DNA of 64,000 nucleotides, taken from positions 23,085 to 87,084 of the forward strand of contig CAYJMF010000010.1 of the NCBI GenBank assembly GCA_964370855.1, written 5' to 3'. Each line of letters opens with the position of its first letter. The first letter of the stretch is position 1. This DNA comes from JAKLKS01 sp964370855. Its GTDB lineage: Bacteria > Planctomycetota > JAJSAM01 > JAKLKS01. Shown piece by piece: positions 7,128 to 14,384 of this stretch. The position numbers and the translations under genes are program-made. The notes beneath the pieces were generated by a model. The model was not told where the DNA came from. It worked only from the letters and a program-made list of their open reading frames with translations, and searched no databases.

Positions 7128-9005
7128 CGCGAGGAGATCCACCAGCTCGTCCGCCGGCGACGGGGCCAGTGCGAGGCTCGTCCCGGCAGGCGCACGCACC
7201 GTGAGGGTCCCGCCGCCCAGTTCCGCCGTCGCCTCCGGCCCGCGGATCTCCACGGGGAGCACCAGCCCCGAGGACGCGAGGAGGACGTGCCGCCCCGCCA
7301 TCACCCCCTCCACCGTCCCCCTCCCGTCGACGAGCCGGAAGGGGACCACGGAGCCCACCCGGTCGAGTCCGACGAGGACCCCGGCCAGGGTCCCGGCGAA
7401 GGGCTTCCCCTCCCGCCGGACCTCGATCAGGACCGAAGGGAGGGCCGCCCCGACCTCCACCTCCGCCTCCTCCCCCGCGCCCACGCGCACCGCCACGAAC
7501 CTCTTCCCCGGAAGGAGCAGCCCCCGCACCCCGGCCTCCACCCCGTCGAAGGCGAACCTCCCCTCCCCGTCCGTCGTCGCTTTCCGGTCCCGGTCGAGCG
7601 CCACCTCGACGCCGGACGCGGGGCCGCCGGCGCCGTCGAGGAGGCGCCCCCGCAGCCGGGCGCGGGGCGGAAGGCGCACCTCGGCGACGTCCTCCACCTT
7701 CAGGGTCACGGGGGAGAAGTCGGGATGCCACACGCTCACCCACCGCCCCTCCCCCCGGAGCGCGAAGGCGCCCGCCGTGTCGGTGCGCACCCCGTCCTTC
7801 ACCCGCTCCGGCCGGAACGGCTTGAAGGGCTCGTCCCCGCGCAGGCGCACCAGCGTCCCGAGGTAGACCAGCGCCCCCTCCACGGGGGTCCCCTCCGGTC
7901 CGAGGACGCGGCCGCGCACCTCGTCGCCGGAGCGGAGCGCCAGGGCGACCTCCACCGTCTCCCCCGGGCGCACGGGAACGTCCCGCGCGACCGGCTCCCG
8001 GCCCACGGGGGAGAGGAGGCGGCAGCGGACCGTCGCGGGCGCCGCCGCGTCCTCGAGGGGGAGTTCGATCCGGAGGGTCTCGCCGTCGGCCCGGCCCTCA
8101 TGGAGACCCGCCGATTCGAAACCGCACGTGAAGTCCCGGACGGCCGCGCCCGTGGAGAGGTCCACCACGCGGACCACGAGGGTCGCCGTCGGGGCGGGGC
8201 GGACCGGGAGGACGGAGTCCACCGGGGCGGCCGGCGGCTCGGCAGGGCCTGGCGCGGACGCCGTCGCCGCGGGGGCCGCGGCCGGGGAAACGGGAACACT
8301 GCGGGGCGCGTCGGCCAGGGGCGGCTCCCCCGCGGGGGGTCGCGGGAGGAGGAGCGCCGCCGCCCCGGCGACGAGGAGCAGGACGGCGGCAGCGACGGCG
8401 GCCTTCGCCTTCATGGTCATGAGCAGTCCTCCCGTGAGTGGATTCCCGATGGCGGGCAGATTCTCGAGCGCGAGCGGAGCGAGGACGAGGGCCCAGGCGC
8501 GGCGATCGCCGCCGTGGGCCGCGTCCAGCCGCTCCCGCAGGCGATCGAGGGAGCGCCGTAGCCGCGTCCGCACCGTCTCCAGCGGGACCCCCTGGCGCGC
8601 CGCGATGGCCGAGGGGGTGAGCCCCTCGAAGAACCGCAGCAGAACCGTCGTGCGCCCCGGCTCCTCGAGGGCGAGGACCGCCTCCACCACGGCCCGCTGC
8701 GCCTCCGCCTCGGCGACGAGGTCCCGCGGGGGCGCGGCCTCGGGACGGGCCGACGCCTCCTCGTGGCGGCGCCGCCGCCCCTCCTCCCGCCGCAGGTTGG
8801 AAGCCCGGTGGCGCAGCGCCGTTGCCAGCCATCCCTTCGGGGAGCCCCCGTGCCGCGGCGGCTTCCGGAGCGCGGTCAGCCAGACCTCCTGGGCGAGGTC
8901 GTCGGCCCGGCTCTCGTCGAGCACCAGGGATCGGGCGAGCCCCCGCACCCAGTCCCGGTGGACCAGTAGGGCCTCGACGCCGATCGGGGGGACCCCTTCG
9001 CTCAT
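6951..9005 (-). CDS. ECF sigma factor fused to a membrane anchor and carboxypeptidase-regulatory-like repeats (fusion 2)
   Basis: The protein has 684 residues from ATG at 9005 and is the shortest of the five fusions. Sigma region 2 is about 18-70 (DWVRGLARSLVLDESRADDL, then QEVW) and region 4 about 105-160 (TTVLLRFFEGLTPSAIAARQ, then ETVRTRLRRSLDRLRERL). The conserved linker DRRAWALVLAPL is about 167-178, and the membrane segment begins at MTMKAKAAVAAAVLLLVAG (196 onward). About four CarboxypepD_reg-like units follow (for example EVRGRVLGPEGTPVEGALV), then a less repetitive beta-rich end. The gene converges on the hydrolase gene with a 177-bp 3' overlap. The start lies 35 nt from a TGAACC box and matches the sister N-termini: Trp of HRxWVR is residue 19, as in fusions 4 and 5. 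Confidence 0.85.
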   Translation of the reverse strand: MSEGVPPIGVEALLVHRDWVRGLARSLVLDESRADDLAQEVWLTALRKPPRHGGSPKGWLATALRHRASNLRREEGRRRRHEEASARPEAAPPRDLVAEAEAQRAVVEAVLALEEPGRTTVLLRFFEGLTPSAIAARQGVPLETVRTRLRRSLDRLRERLDAAHGGDRRAWALVLAPLALENLPAIGNPLTGGLLMTMKAKAAVAAAVLLLVAGAAALLLPRPPAGEPPLADAPRSVPVSPAAAPAATASAPGPAEPPAAPVDSVLPVRPAPTATLVVRVVDLSTGAAVRDFTCGFESAGLHEGRADGETLRIELPLEDAAAPATVRCRLLSPVGREPVARDVPVRPGETVEVALALRSGDEVRGRVLGPEGTPVEGALVYLGTLVRLRGDEPFKPFRPERVKDGVRTDTAGAFALRGEGRWVSVWHPDFSPVTLKVEDVAEVRLPPRARLRGRLLDGAGGPASGVEVALDRDRKATTDGEGRFAFDGVEAGVRGLLLPGKRFVAVRVGAGEEAEVEVGAALPSVLIEVRREGKPFAGTLAGVLVGLDRVGSVVPFRLVDGRGTVEGVMAGRHVLLASSGLVLPVEIRGPEATAELGGGTLTVRAPAGTSLALAPSPADELVDLLALRAAHRAVPEGGSLEFAGLREGEFRILVEEGSGSGRVAEEKVVRVAGEGGTEAEAGVR
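8418..8433 (-). promoter_or_regulatory. Internal Shine-Dalgarno and in-frame ATG in fusion 2
   Basis: The minus strand reads GGGAGGACTGCTCATG. GGAGG is 7 nt before an ATG at 8420 (Met196 in frame), just before the hydrophobic segment. A second ATG follows two codons later. The first start codon of this gene at 9005 has no recognisable Shine-Dalgarno. Confidence 0.5.
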
Positions 9006-9040
9006 GCCGCCATGAGTGAAGCACCGGCCGGAGCCGGGAG

Positions 9041-9046
9041 GGTTCA
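9041..9046 (-). promoter_or_regulatory. TGAACC box (putative ECF -35) upstream of fusion 2
   Basis: TGAACC on the minus strand, with 35 nt between the box and the ATG at 9005. The following bases (CTCCCGGCTCC, then GGCCGGTG) resemble those after the TGAACC of fusion 4 at 14344. Confidence 0.5.
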
Positions 9047-9093
9047 CCATTCGGGAGGCGGGGAGGCGGGGGGGCTCCCTGCCGTGCCGCCCT

Positions 9094-9537
9094 CTATTCG
9101 ACCCGCCTGAACTTAACTCCGGACTCTGGAATCCGGACCGGGTGCAGGGGGTCCATCGTCTCCGCGTGGCTCAGGATCCGATCCCACTGGCGAAGGAGAA
9201 GCATGATCTGTTGAAGGGGAGGCTTCTTCGCCCCCTTCGGCAGGAAGAACGTGCGGAGCCTCGCCCGCTCCCATGCGGCCCTTGCACTCCCCGACCTGGC
9301 CGTCTTCGAGAGGATGGCCAGGTCCTCCGTGACGACAATCCAGGCCCGTTCCCCGGCATCCAGCGAGGACTCCCTGGCCAGTTCCGCCAGCCAGACGTCG
9401 TCATCGAGACGACCGGCCGAGTCGTGAAGCTCCGCGTACTTCGTCCGGATGTGGGCGACCTCGTGGATCCCCTCGTGGAAGGCGGCGAGGGCCCTCGCGA
9501 GGCGAGGGGAAACGCAGTTGTCGAAGAAGATCCTCAA
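9094..9537 (-). CDS. PIN-like toxin, VapC45 type
   Basis: The product has 147 residues if it starts at TTG 9537, which overlaps the TGA stop of the upstream antitoxin gene (TTGA, 4-nt overlap). Upstream codons in the same frame lie inside the antitoxin gene. The N-terminus R-I-F-F-D-N-C-V-S-P places an acidic residue directly after the first beta strand, as in the PIN-like domain of the VapC45/DUF5615 group. Further acidic residues follow in DDDVWLAELA and in the central strand IVVTEDLAIL. The family are ribonuclease toxins or inactive relatives that cut or bind RNA, with the paired DUF433 protein as antitoxin. The C-terminal QQIMLLLRQWDRIL is helical. The pair is translationally coupled and co-transcribed from the promoter at about 10282-10300. 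Confidence 0.75.
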   Translation of the reverse strand: MRIFFDNCVSPRLARALAAFHEGIHEVAHIRTKYAELHDSAGRLDDDVWLAELARESSLDAGERAWIVVTEDLAILSKTARSGSARAAWERARLRTFFLPKGAKKPPLQQIMLLLRQWDRILSHAETMDPLHPVRIPESGVKFRRVE

Positions 9538-10283
9538 GCGGCTTTCCGGCCCTCGAACTCGAGGGCGGCCCTCACCTCGTCCTCGCCCACCTCGTACCAC
9601 CGGGCGACGCTCTCGATGGGACCCCAGGACGATGCCGCCTCCGCGAGGATGTGGGTCGGGACTCCGCTCACGGCGACGATGGGATGGCCGAAGGACCGGT
9701 GCGGATCCAGCAGGACGAGCCCCCCGCCGCGCGGGTGGGTCCAGAGAACCGGCGTCTCTCCCTCGTACTTCACTTCCCTGGTGATCGGTTCGATGACCTT
9801 CGAGAGGAGTTCCTGGCTCCGGGCAATCTCGACGAGGCGCTTGAGATCCCGGGACTCTCCCGCCTCAACGAGGATGCTCTTTCCCAGCGTCCGGAAGCGC
9901 CCCGTGGCGAAGGGGTGATCCACCTTCAACCTCGACGCAGCCACCTTCTCGGCCTCGCGGATCTCCGCTCCGGAAATACCCTGCTCACGGAATAGCCTGA
10001 CCATGCGGAGTTCGATGAGGTCCAGGAAACTGAGTGTCCTCCTGGCCCCCGTGGAGCCCTCCGAGACCAGGTCCGCATGGAACGAGGCCTGCGAGTGCCC
10101 GGGCCCGCGTGCCCCCACGTAGTCGTAGCCGATGGCGTACCGCCGAATCGTGGCAACCGGGAGGTCCGTCAGGCGGCTGGCCTCGGGAATCGAGTAGAAC
10201 CCCCTGCCCGCCAGGATGAGTGCGCTCTCCCCCACGGCGCCCCCCCTCCGTGCCCGCTGCCGATCGGTCCGCTCCGGTCGCAT
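9534..10283 (-). CDS. DUF433-containing antitoxin, VapB45 type
   Basis: The protein has 249 residues from ATG at 10283. The N-terminal part (about 28-50, FYSIPEASRLTDLPVATIRR) is a MerR-like helix-turn-helix. The middle (SFLDLIELRMVRLFREQGIS) is a helical dimerisation segment. The C-terminal part, HILAEAASSWGPIESVARWY followed by VGEDEVRAALEFE, is the DUF433 domain typical of VapB45-like antitoxins. It probably binds its own promoter: two 6-bp direct repeats one helical turn apart flank the start codon. Its last four bases overlap the toxin start. An in-frame GTG (VGESALIL) 18 codons downstream is an alternative start, but the ATG sits exactly at the edge of the AT-rich promoter and would give a leaderless mRNA. 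Confidence 0.8.
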   Translation of the reverse strand: MRPERTDRQRARRGGAVGESALILAGRGFYSIPEASRLTDLPVATIRRYAIGYDYVGARGPGHSQASFHADLVSEGSTGARRTLSFLDLIELRMVRLFREQGISGAEIREAEKVAASRLKVDHPFATGRFRTLGKSILVEAGESRDLKRLVEIARSQELLSKVIEPITREVKYEGETPVLWTHPRGGGLVLLDPHRSFGHPIVAVSGVPTHILAEAASSWGPIESVARWYEVGEDEVRAALEFEGRKAA

Positions 10284-10298
10284 ACTAACAATATACTA
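10282..10298 (-). promoter_or_regulatory. Direct-repeat operator/promoter of the VapBC45-like pair
   Basis: On the plus strand ATACTA occurs at 10282-10287 and again at 10293-10298. On the minus strand this is TAGTAT, 5 nt, TAGTAT: an 11-bp period that puts both boxes on one face of the helix. It is an isolated AT-rich island in GC-rich DNA, overlaps the antitoxin start and could include the -10 element. Autorepression by the HTH antitoxin is inferred. Confidence 0.55.
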
Positions 10299-10353
10299 CC
10301 AAGAAGGGAGATTCTACCATCCAAACCTGCCTGCTCCCCCATGGCAGAGTGCC

Positions 10354-13300
10354 CTACCTGGCCTCCTGGGGAAGGACGATGCGCACCTCCTCGCCGGAAC
10401 CCGCCTCCACCTCGACGCTCCTCTCCTCGAAACCCTCCCGAGTCGCGGAGAGGATGACCGTTCCGGGCAGCAGCCCCCCCAGACGGAAGGTCCCGTCGGG
10501 ACGGGTGACCGTGGAGCGCCGGGTCCCGTCCGCGGCCGTCACGGTGACGGAGGCCCCGGCGACACCCGATCCCTTCCCGTCGAGAACGGACCCGAGGACG
10601 GAGACGCTCTTCTCCGCCTCCGCCTGGAGGCGGATCCCGGTCGAGCCCGCGACGAACTTCTCGTTCCGCTGGACGAGGACGACTCCGCCGTCCGATCCCG
10701 GGTAGACCGCGATGGCATGCTCCCCCGCCCCGAGCCCTCCGAACGCGAACCTCCCCTCGGCGTCGGTCGTGGCGACCTGCCCGCCCGCGGCGAGCCCCAC
10801 CATCGGCAGCGCCCGCCCCCCGGCATCGACGAGCGTCCCCGCCAGGGAGAGGCCCGCCTCGAGGACGAACGCCAGGTTCCCGGTCCCGGCCTCGACTTCC
10901 TCACGGGTCGCCGGCGCGAAGCCGCGTCCCCCCGCGTAGGGGCCGATGGCGGATCCCGGTGGGTTGGCCACCACCGTGAACGAGCCGGCCTCGAGGCCCG
11001 CCAGCGAGAAGGTGCCGTCGGATGAGGTGGTCGCCTGGACCCGCTGCCCCGCTCCCGTGGCCAGGACCAGAACGCCGTTGAGCGGGCTCCGGTCCGGCCC
11101 CAGCACCCTTCCCGTGATCCGGCCCGGGCGGCCCGCGACGGGCTGCACCACCACCCGGAGCCCCGCGGTGCCCGACCGGACCCCCTCGAGGATGGCCGTC
11201 TCGAAGGGCCAGGTGGGCTCGTTGACGTAGGGCATCACGACGACGGTGTACTCCCCGGGGGGGAGTTGCTCGATCCCGAACACCCCGTCCGGTCCGGGCG
11301 AATGGCGGTTCGTGACGGGGCCCCGGGCTTCCACCACCACCCGGGGGACCGGCCTCCCGTCCGGGAAGACGACGACGCCTCGGATATTGAGCGCGGGGTC
11401 CATCTCGACCGTCGTCTCCGCGGCGTCGGTGTCGGCCCGCGCGTTCACCGTCACCATGCCGTCGGCCCACACGGAGAAGAGGAACGGCGGCGCCGGTGCC
11501 GCCGCGGCGACGGAGAAGCGCCCCTCGGCGTCGGTGAGGGCTCCGACGACGGTGCCCGCCTTGACCCGGGCCCCGGGGATGGGCTCCCCGGTTCCCCGTC
11601 GGAGGACCCGGCCGCGGATCGCACGGGAGGGTTCGAGGACGATGTCGAAGGTGTAGGCCTCCTGCCCCGGGACGAGGGTCACGTCCCCGGCAGCGCTCGA
11701 TCCCGCGTGGCCCGGAGCGTAGGCGTACACCCGGAATTGCCCCGAATCCGCAGAGGGGAGCGCGATCTCATAGGTTCCGTCCGGCCCGACCGGAGCCGGC
11801 TCCGACCAGAGGGTTTCCGCCCCTCCTCCCGGGGTCCGGACCTGGCGGCCGGTCACCACGAAGGCCTTGACGTGGGCCTCCTCCAGAGGATCCCCGGAAC
11901 TCGACCTGACCGTCCCCGTCACCCTCGGGCACCGGGTGAGCCGGACGACGAGGGGTTCCGGTGTCCGGTCCACCTCACCGGGTACGCGGAGGAGGCCCTC
12001 CACGAAGCCCTCCTTCCTCACGACCCACTCCGTGACGTCGGGGCCCGGCCCCGTGAGGTCGAACGTGCCGTCGGCGCGGGAGCGGCAGAGGGCCCCCATC
12101 ACCGCGCTGCCCCCCACGCGGGCGCCCTCGACGGGGGCACCATCCACGGTCTCCACCCGCCCGCTGATGGTGGCCCCGCGTGTCAGGCGGATGTCGTGGG
12201 TCGCGGTCTCCCCGGGATGGACCTCCACCGTGCAGGACGAGAGGTCCCTGCCCTGGACCCCCTTCCACCACTCCGGGTATTGGTACCCGGGCATCATCGC
12301 GGTGACCTGGACCCGGCCGTCCTCGATGATCGGGAACTCGTAGCGTCCCCGGGCATCGGTCGTGGCCGAGCGGTTCCTCGCGCCCTCCCCCTTCCTCACG
12401 CCGGCGAAGACGGAGGCGCCCGCGAGCGGTCCTTCGGGGCCGGAGACGACGCCCTCGAGCCGGCCGGCCCGGACGAGCCGGAGGTCCCGCACGGTGGTCT
12501 CGCCCGGTCTCAGCGCAATCCGAAAGCCCGCGGGGCCCGGGGGCGGCGGCGGGAGGAGCCAGCCCTCCTTCTCGGCGGTGACGTAGTTCACGGTCCCCGG
12601 GGGGATCGTGTCGATGGCGTACTTCCCCGCGGCGTCCGTCGTGGCCACGCCGGCGCCCAGGGCCCCCCACCAGGTCATCGCCTCCACGCGAACTCCCGCG
12701 AGCGGCGTCCCCGTCTCCCCGTCGGAGACGGTCCCCGCGAGCACGGCGACGCCGGGCAGCACGATGTCGAAGCGCGCCACCGCCGGGACCTCCACCCCTC
12801 CCACCTCCACGGGGAGGCCTCCCCGGCGGGCCGCCCGGAGCATGAGGTTCCCCCAGGGGAGCCCCCCGAAGGCGTACGCCCCCTCCGCGTCGGTCCGGGT
12901 GACCTGGCCCCACTCCTCCCCGGCCACCACGCAGGCCCCCGGGACCGGGCGGCCGTCGGGATCCAGCACCCGGCCCTCCAGGGAGTGGCCGCGCCCGAGC
13001 CGGAGGAGCACGGGGTCCCCCCGCGGGCCGGCCTCGAGGAGGAGGGTCCGGGCCGCGCGGGTCAGGCCGTCCCTGGAGGCGGACACCGTCATGATGCCGG
13101 GGGCGAACCCCCGGAGCTCCGCCCTCCCCTGTGGATCCGAGACCGCGAAAGCGGCGGGCGAGGATCGGGTGTCGAGGAGTTCGAGGATCGCCCGGGGCAT
13201 GGTGATGCCCGGCTGGATCGCCGGATGGACCTCGACCCGGGCCCCCTCGGCGGGACGGTCGTCGAAGTCCCGCACGAGGACGATCACGGAGGCCGTTTCC

Positions 13301-14196
13301 CGTGGGGCTGGTGGATCCGCCGTCGCCGTCGAGGAGGAAGGGACCTTCTCCTCCTCGCGAGGGATGAGGAGGCCCTCCGTCTTCCCCGAGGCAGTCGGCA
13401 TGTCCGCTCCCCTCCCTCCCTCAGGCTCTTCCGGGGAGGGCCGGAGGATCCAGACCCCCCCGGCGAGGAGGAGGAGCGCCGCGACCGCGACCACGGTCTT
13501 CTTCGCCATGAGGACACCTCCCATGAGCCCGCCCGCGGCGACGGAGGCCGCGAGGACTTTCCGCGATGCCCGGCGGAGGATCTCCCTCCGCACGGCCGCG
13601 AGCCCCCGGGGCTCGGGTCCCGGCCAGAGGACGAGGAGCGAGGCCAGTCCCGCCAGCGTCCGGCGGAGGCGCTCCCGGGCGCGGGACAGGAGCGATCGGA
13701 TGGTGCCGGGCGGCACCCCCTTGACCTCGGCGATCTCCGAGGGCTCGAGCCCGTACCGCCAACGGAGCAGCGCCACCTCCCGGTAGGTCTCCGGCAGGGA
13801 CAACAGTGCGCTTCGGACCCGCTCCTCGCGCTCGCGGGCTTCCGCTTCGGAGGCCGGGCCCGGGGGGGCCAGCGGCGGGGCCACCCGGGCCCGGTCGGGG
13901 ACCCGTCGGACCCGGTCCCGGGCCTCCCGGACGCGGTTCCGGAGGATGCCGAGGAGCCACGGCCACGCGGGGCGCGCGGGGTCGTAGGCGGCGGCCGCGT
14001 CGATGACCGCCAGGTAGGTCTCCTGGAGGGCGTCCTCCGCCGTCGCCGCGTCCGGGCTCGCGGCGAGCGCCACCTTGAAGAGCGCCGGAGCCGTCGCGTC
14101 GAAGAGGAGCCCCAGGGCTTCCGGGTCGCCCGTCGCCCGGTATCGCCGGAGGAGGACCTCCAGGGACGCCGGGGTCGTCGCCGTGATCGGGGCCAT
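10354..14196 (-). CDS. ECF sigma factor fused to a membrane anchor and carboxypeptidase-regulatory-like repeats (fusion 3)
   Basis: The protein has 1280 residues from ATG at 14196. This sigma domain is the most divergent of the five: region 2 about 30-95 (ATAEDALQETYLAVIDAAAA, then WPWLLGILRNRVREARD) and region 4 about 128-180 (LPETYREVALLRWRYGLEPS, then GVPPGTIRSLLSRARERLRR). Two hydrophobic stretches follow, at about 181-191 and 233-250 (AVAALLLLAGGVWIL). Eleven CarboxypepD_reg-like units then repeat the form SLEGRVLDPDGRPVPGACVV. It is divergent from fusion 4 (188 bp between starts). It lacks the TGAACC box of the other four but has TGCAAC at a comparable distance. Internal Met230 has GGAGG 7 nt upstream. 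A 70-bp gap separates its 3' end from the antitoxin gene. Confidence 0.85.
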   Translation of the reverse strand: MAPITATTPASLEVLLRRYRATGDPEALGLLFDATAPALFKVALAASPDAATAEDALQETYLAVIDAAAAYDPARPAWPWLLGILRNRVREARDRVRRVPDRARVAPPLAPPGPASEAEAREREERVRSALLSLPETYREVALLRWRYGLEPSEIAEVKGVPPGTIRSLLSRARERLRRTLAGLASLLVLWPGPEPRGLAAVRREILRRASRKVLAASVAAGGLMGGVLMAKKTVVAVAALLLLAGGVWILRPSPEEPEGGRGADMPTASGKTEGLLIPREEEKVPSSSTATADPPAPRETASVIVLVRDFDDRPAEGARVEVHPAIQPGITMPRAILELLDTRSSPAAFAVSDPQGRAELRGFAPGIMTVSASRDGLTRAARTLLLEAGPRGDPVLLRLGRGHSLEGRVLDPDGRPVPGACVVAGEEWGQVTRTDAEGAYAFGGLPWGNLMLRAARRGGLPVEVGGVEVPAVARFDIVLPGVAVLAGTVSDGETGTPLAGVRVEAMTWWGALGAGVATTDAAGKYAIDTIPPGTVNYVTAEKEGWLLPPPPPGPAGFRIALRPGETTVRDLRLVRAGRLEGVVSGPEGPLAGASVFAGVRKGEGARNRSATTDARGRYEFPIIEDGRVQVTAMMPGYQYPEWWKGVQGRDLSSCTVEVHPGETATHDIRLTRGATISGRVETVDGAPVEGARVGGSAVMGALCRSRADGTFDLTGPGPDVTEWVVRKEGFVEGLLRVPGEVDRTPEPLVVRLTRCPRVTGTVRSSSGDPLEEAHVKAFVVTGRQVRTPGGGAETLWSEPAPVGPDGTYEIALPSADSGQFRVYAYAPGHAGSSAAGDVTLVPGQEAYTFDIVLEPSRAIRGRVLRRGTGEPIPGARVKAGTVVGALTDAEGRFSVAAAAPAPPFLFSVWADGMVTVNARADTDAAETTVEMDPALNIRGVVVFPDGRPVPRVVVEARGPVTNRHSPGPDGVFGIEQLPPGEYTVVVMPYVNEPTWPFETAILEGVRSGTAGLRVVVQPVAGRPGRITGRVLGPDRSPLNGVLVLATGAGQRVQATTSSDGTFSLAGLEAGSFTVVANPPGSAIGPYAGGRGFAPATREEVEAGTGNLAFVLEAGLSLAGTLVDAGGRALPMVGLAAGGQVATTDAEGRFAFGGLGAGEHAIAVYPGSDGGVVLVQRNEKFVAGSTGIRLQAEAEKSVSVLGSVLDGKGSGVAGASVTVTAADGTRRSTVTRPDGTFRLGGLLPGTVILSATREGFEERSVEVEAGSGEEVRIVLPQEAR
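13507..13522 (-). promoter_or_regulatory. Internal Shine-Dalgarno and in-frame ATG in fusion 3
   Basis: The minus strand reads GGGAGGTGTCCTCATG. GGAGG is 7 nt before ATG 13509 (Met230), the start of the sequence MAKKTVVAVAALLLLAGG that forms the membrane segment. Confidence 0.5.
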
Positions 14197-14384
14197 CAAC
14201 GGGAGACTGGGGACGGGGAGGGGCTTGCGTTGCACTGAAAACCGAACGGATGAAGACGCTTCGGGATCACCGCCCCGACGCGGCCTGCTCCCCGCCGAAG
14301 GACACGGACGCCGGCCGCGACCCCACCCCCCCGGTTCCGGAAATGAACCGCTCCCGCGCCCGCCGGTGTCCCATGGGCGAAGGA
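14197..14384. promoter_or_regulatory. Divergent control region between fusions 3 and 4, with TGAACC box at 14344-14349 (+)
   Basis: This 188-bp region lies between two divergent sigma-fusion starts. On the plus strand TGAACC lies at 14344-14349, 35 nt before ATG 14385, as in the sister genes. It is followed by GCTCCCGCGCCCGCCGGTG, nearly the same as after the box of fusion 2. On the minus strand a GGAACC occurs near 14334 but far from the fusion 3 start. TGCAAC, 32 nt before ATG 14196, is a weaker candidate. Confidence 0.5.

Noticed and set aside
11266..14238. Long plus-strand frame antisense to sigma fusion 3
   Set aside because: It has low-complexity composition, no ribosome site and no domain, while the opposite strand encodes clear sigma and repeat motifs.
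14373..14384. ATG 14373 as start of fusion 4
   Set aside because: It would break the constant distance to the TGAACC box and the N-terminal register shared with fusions 2 and 5, which ATG 14385 restores.
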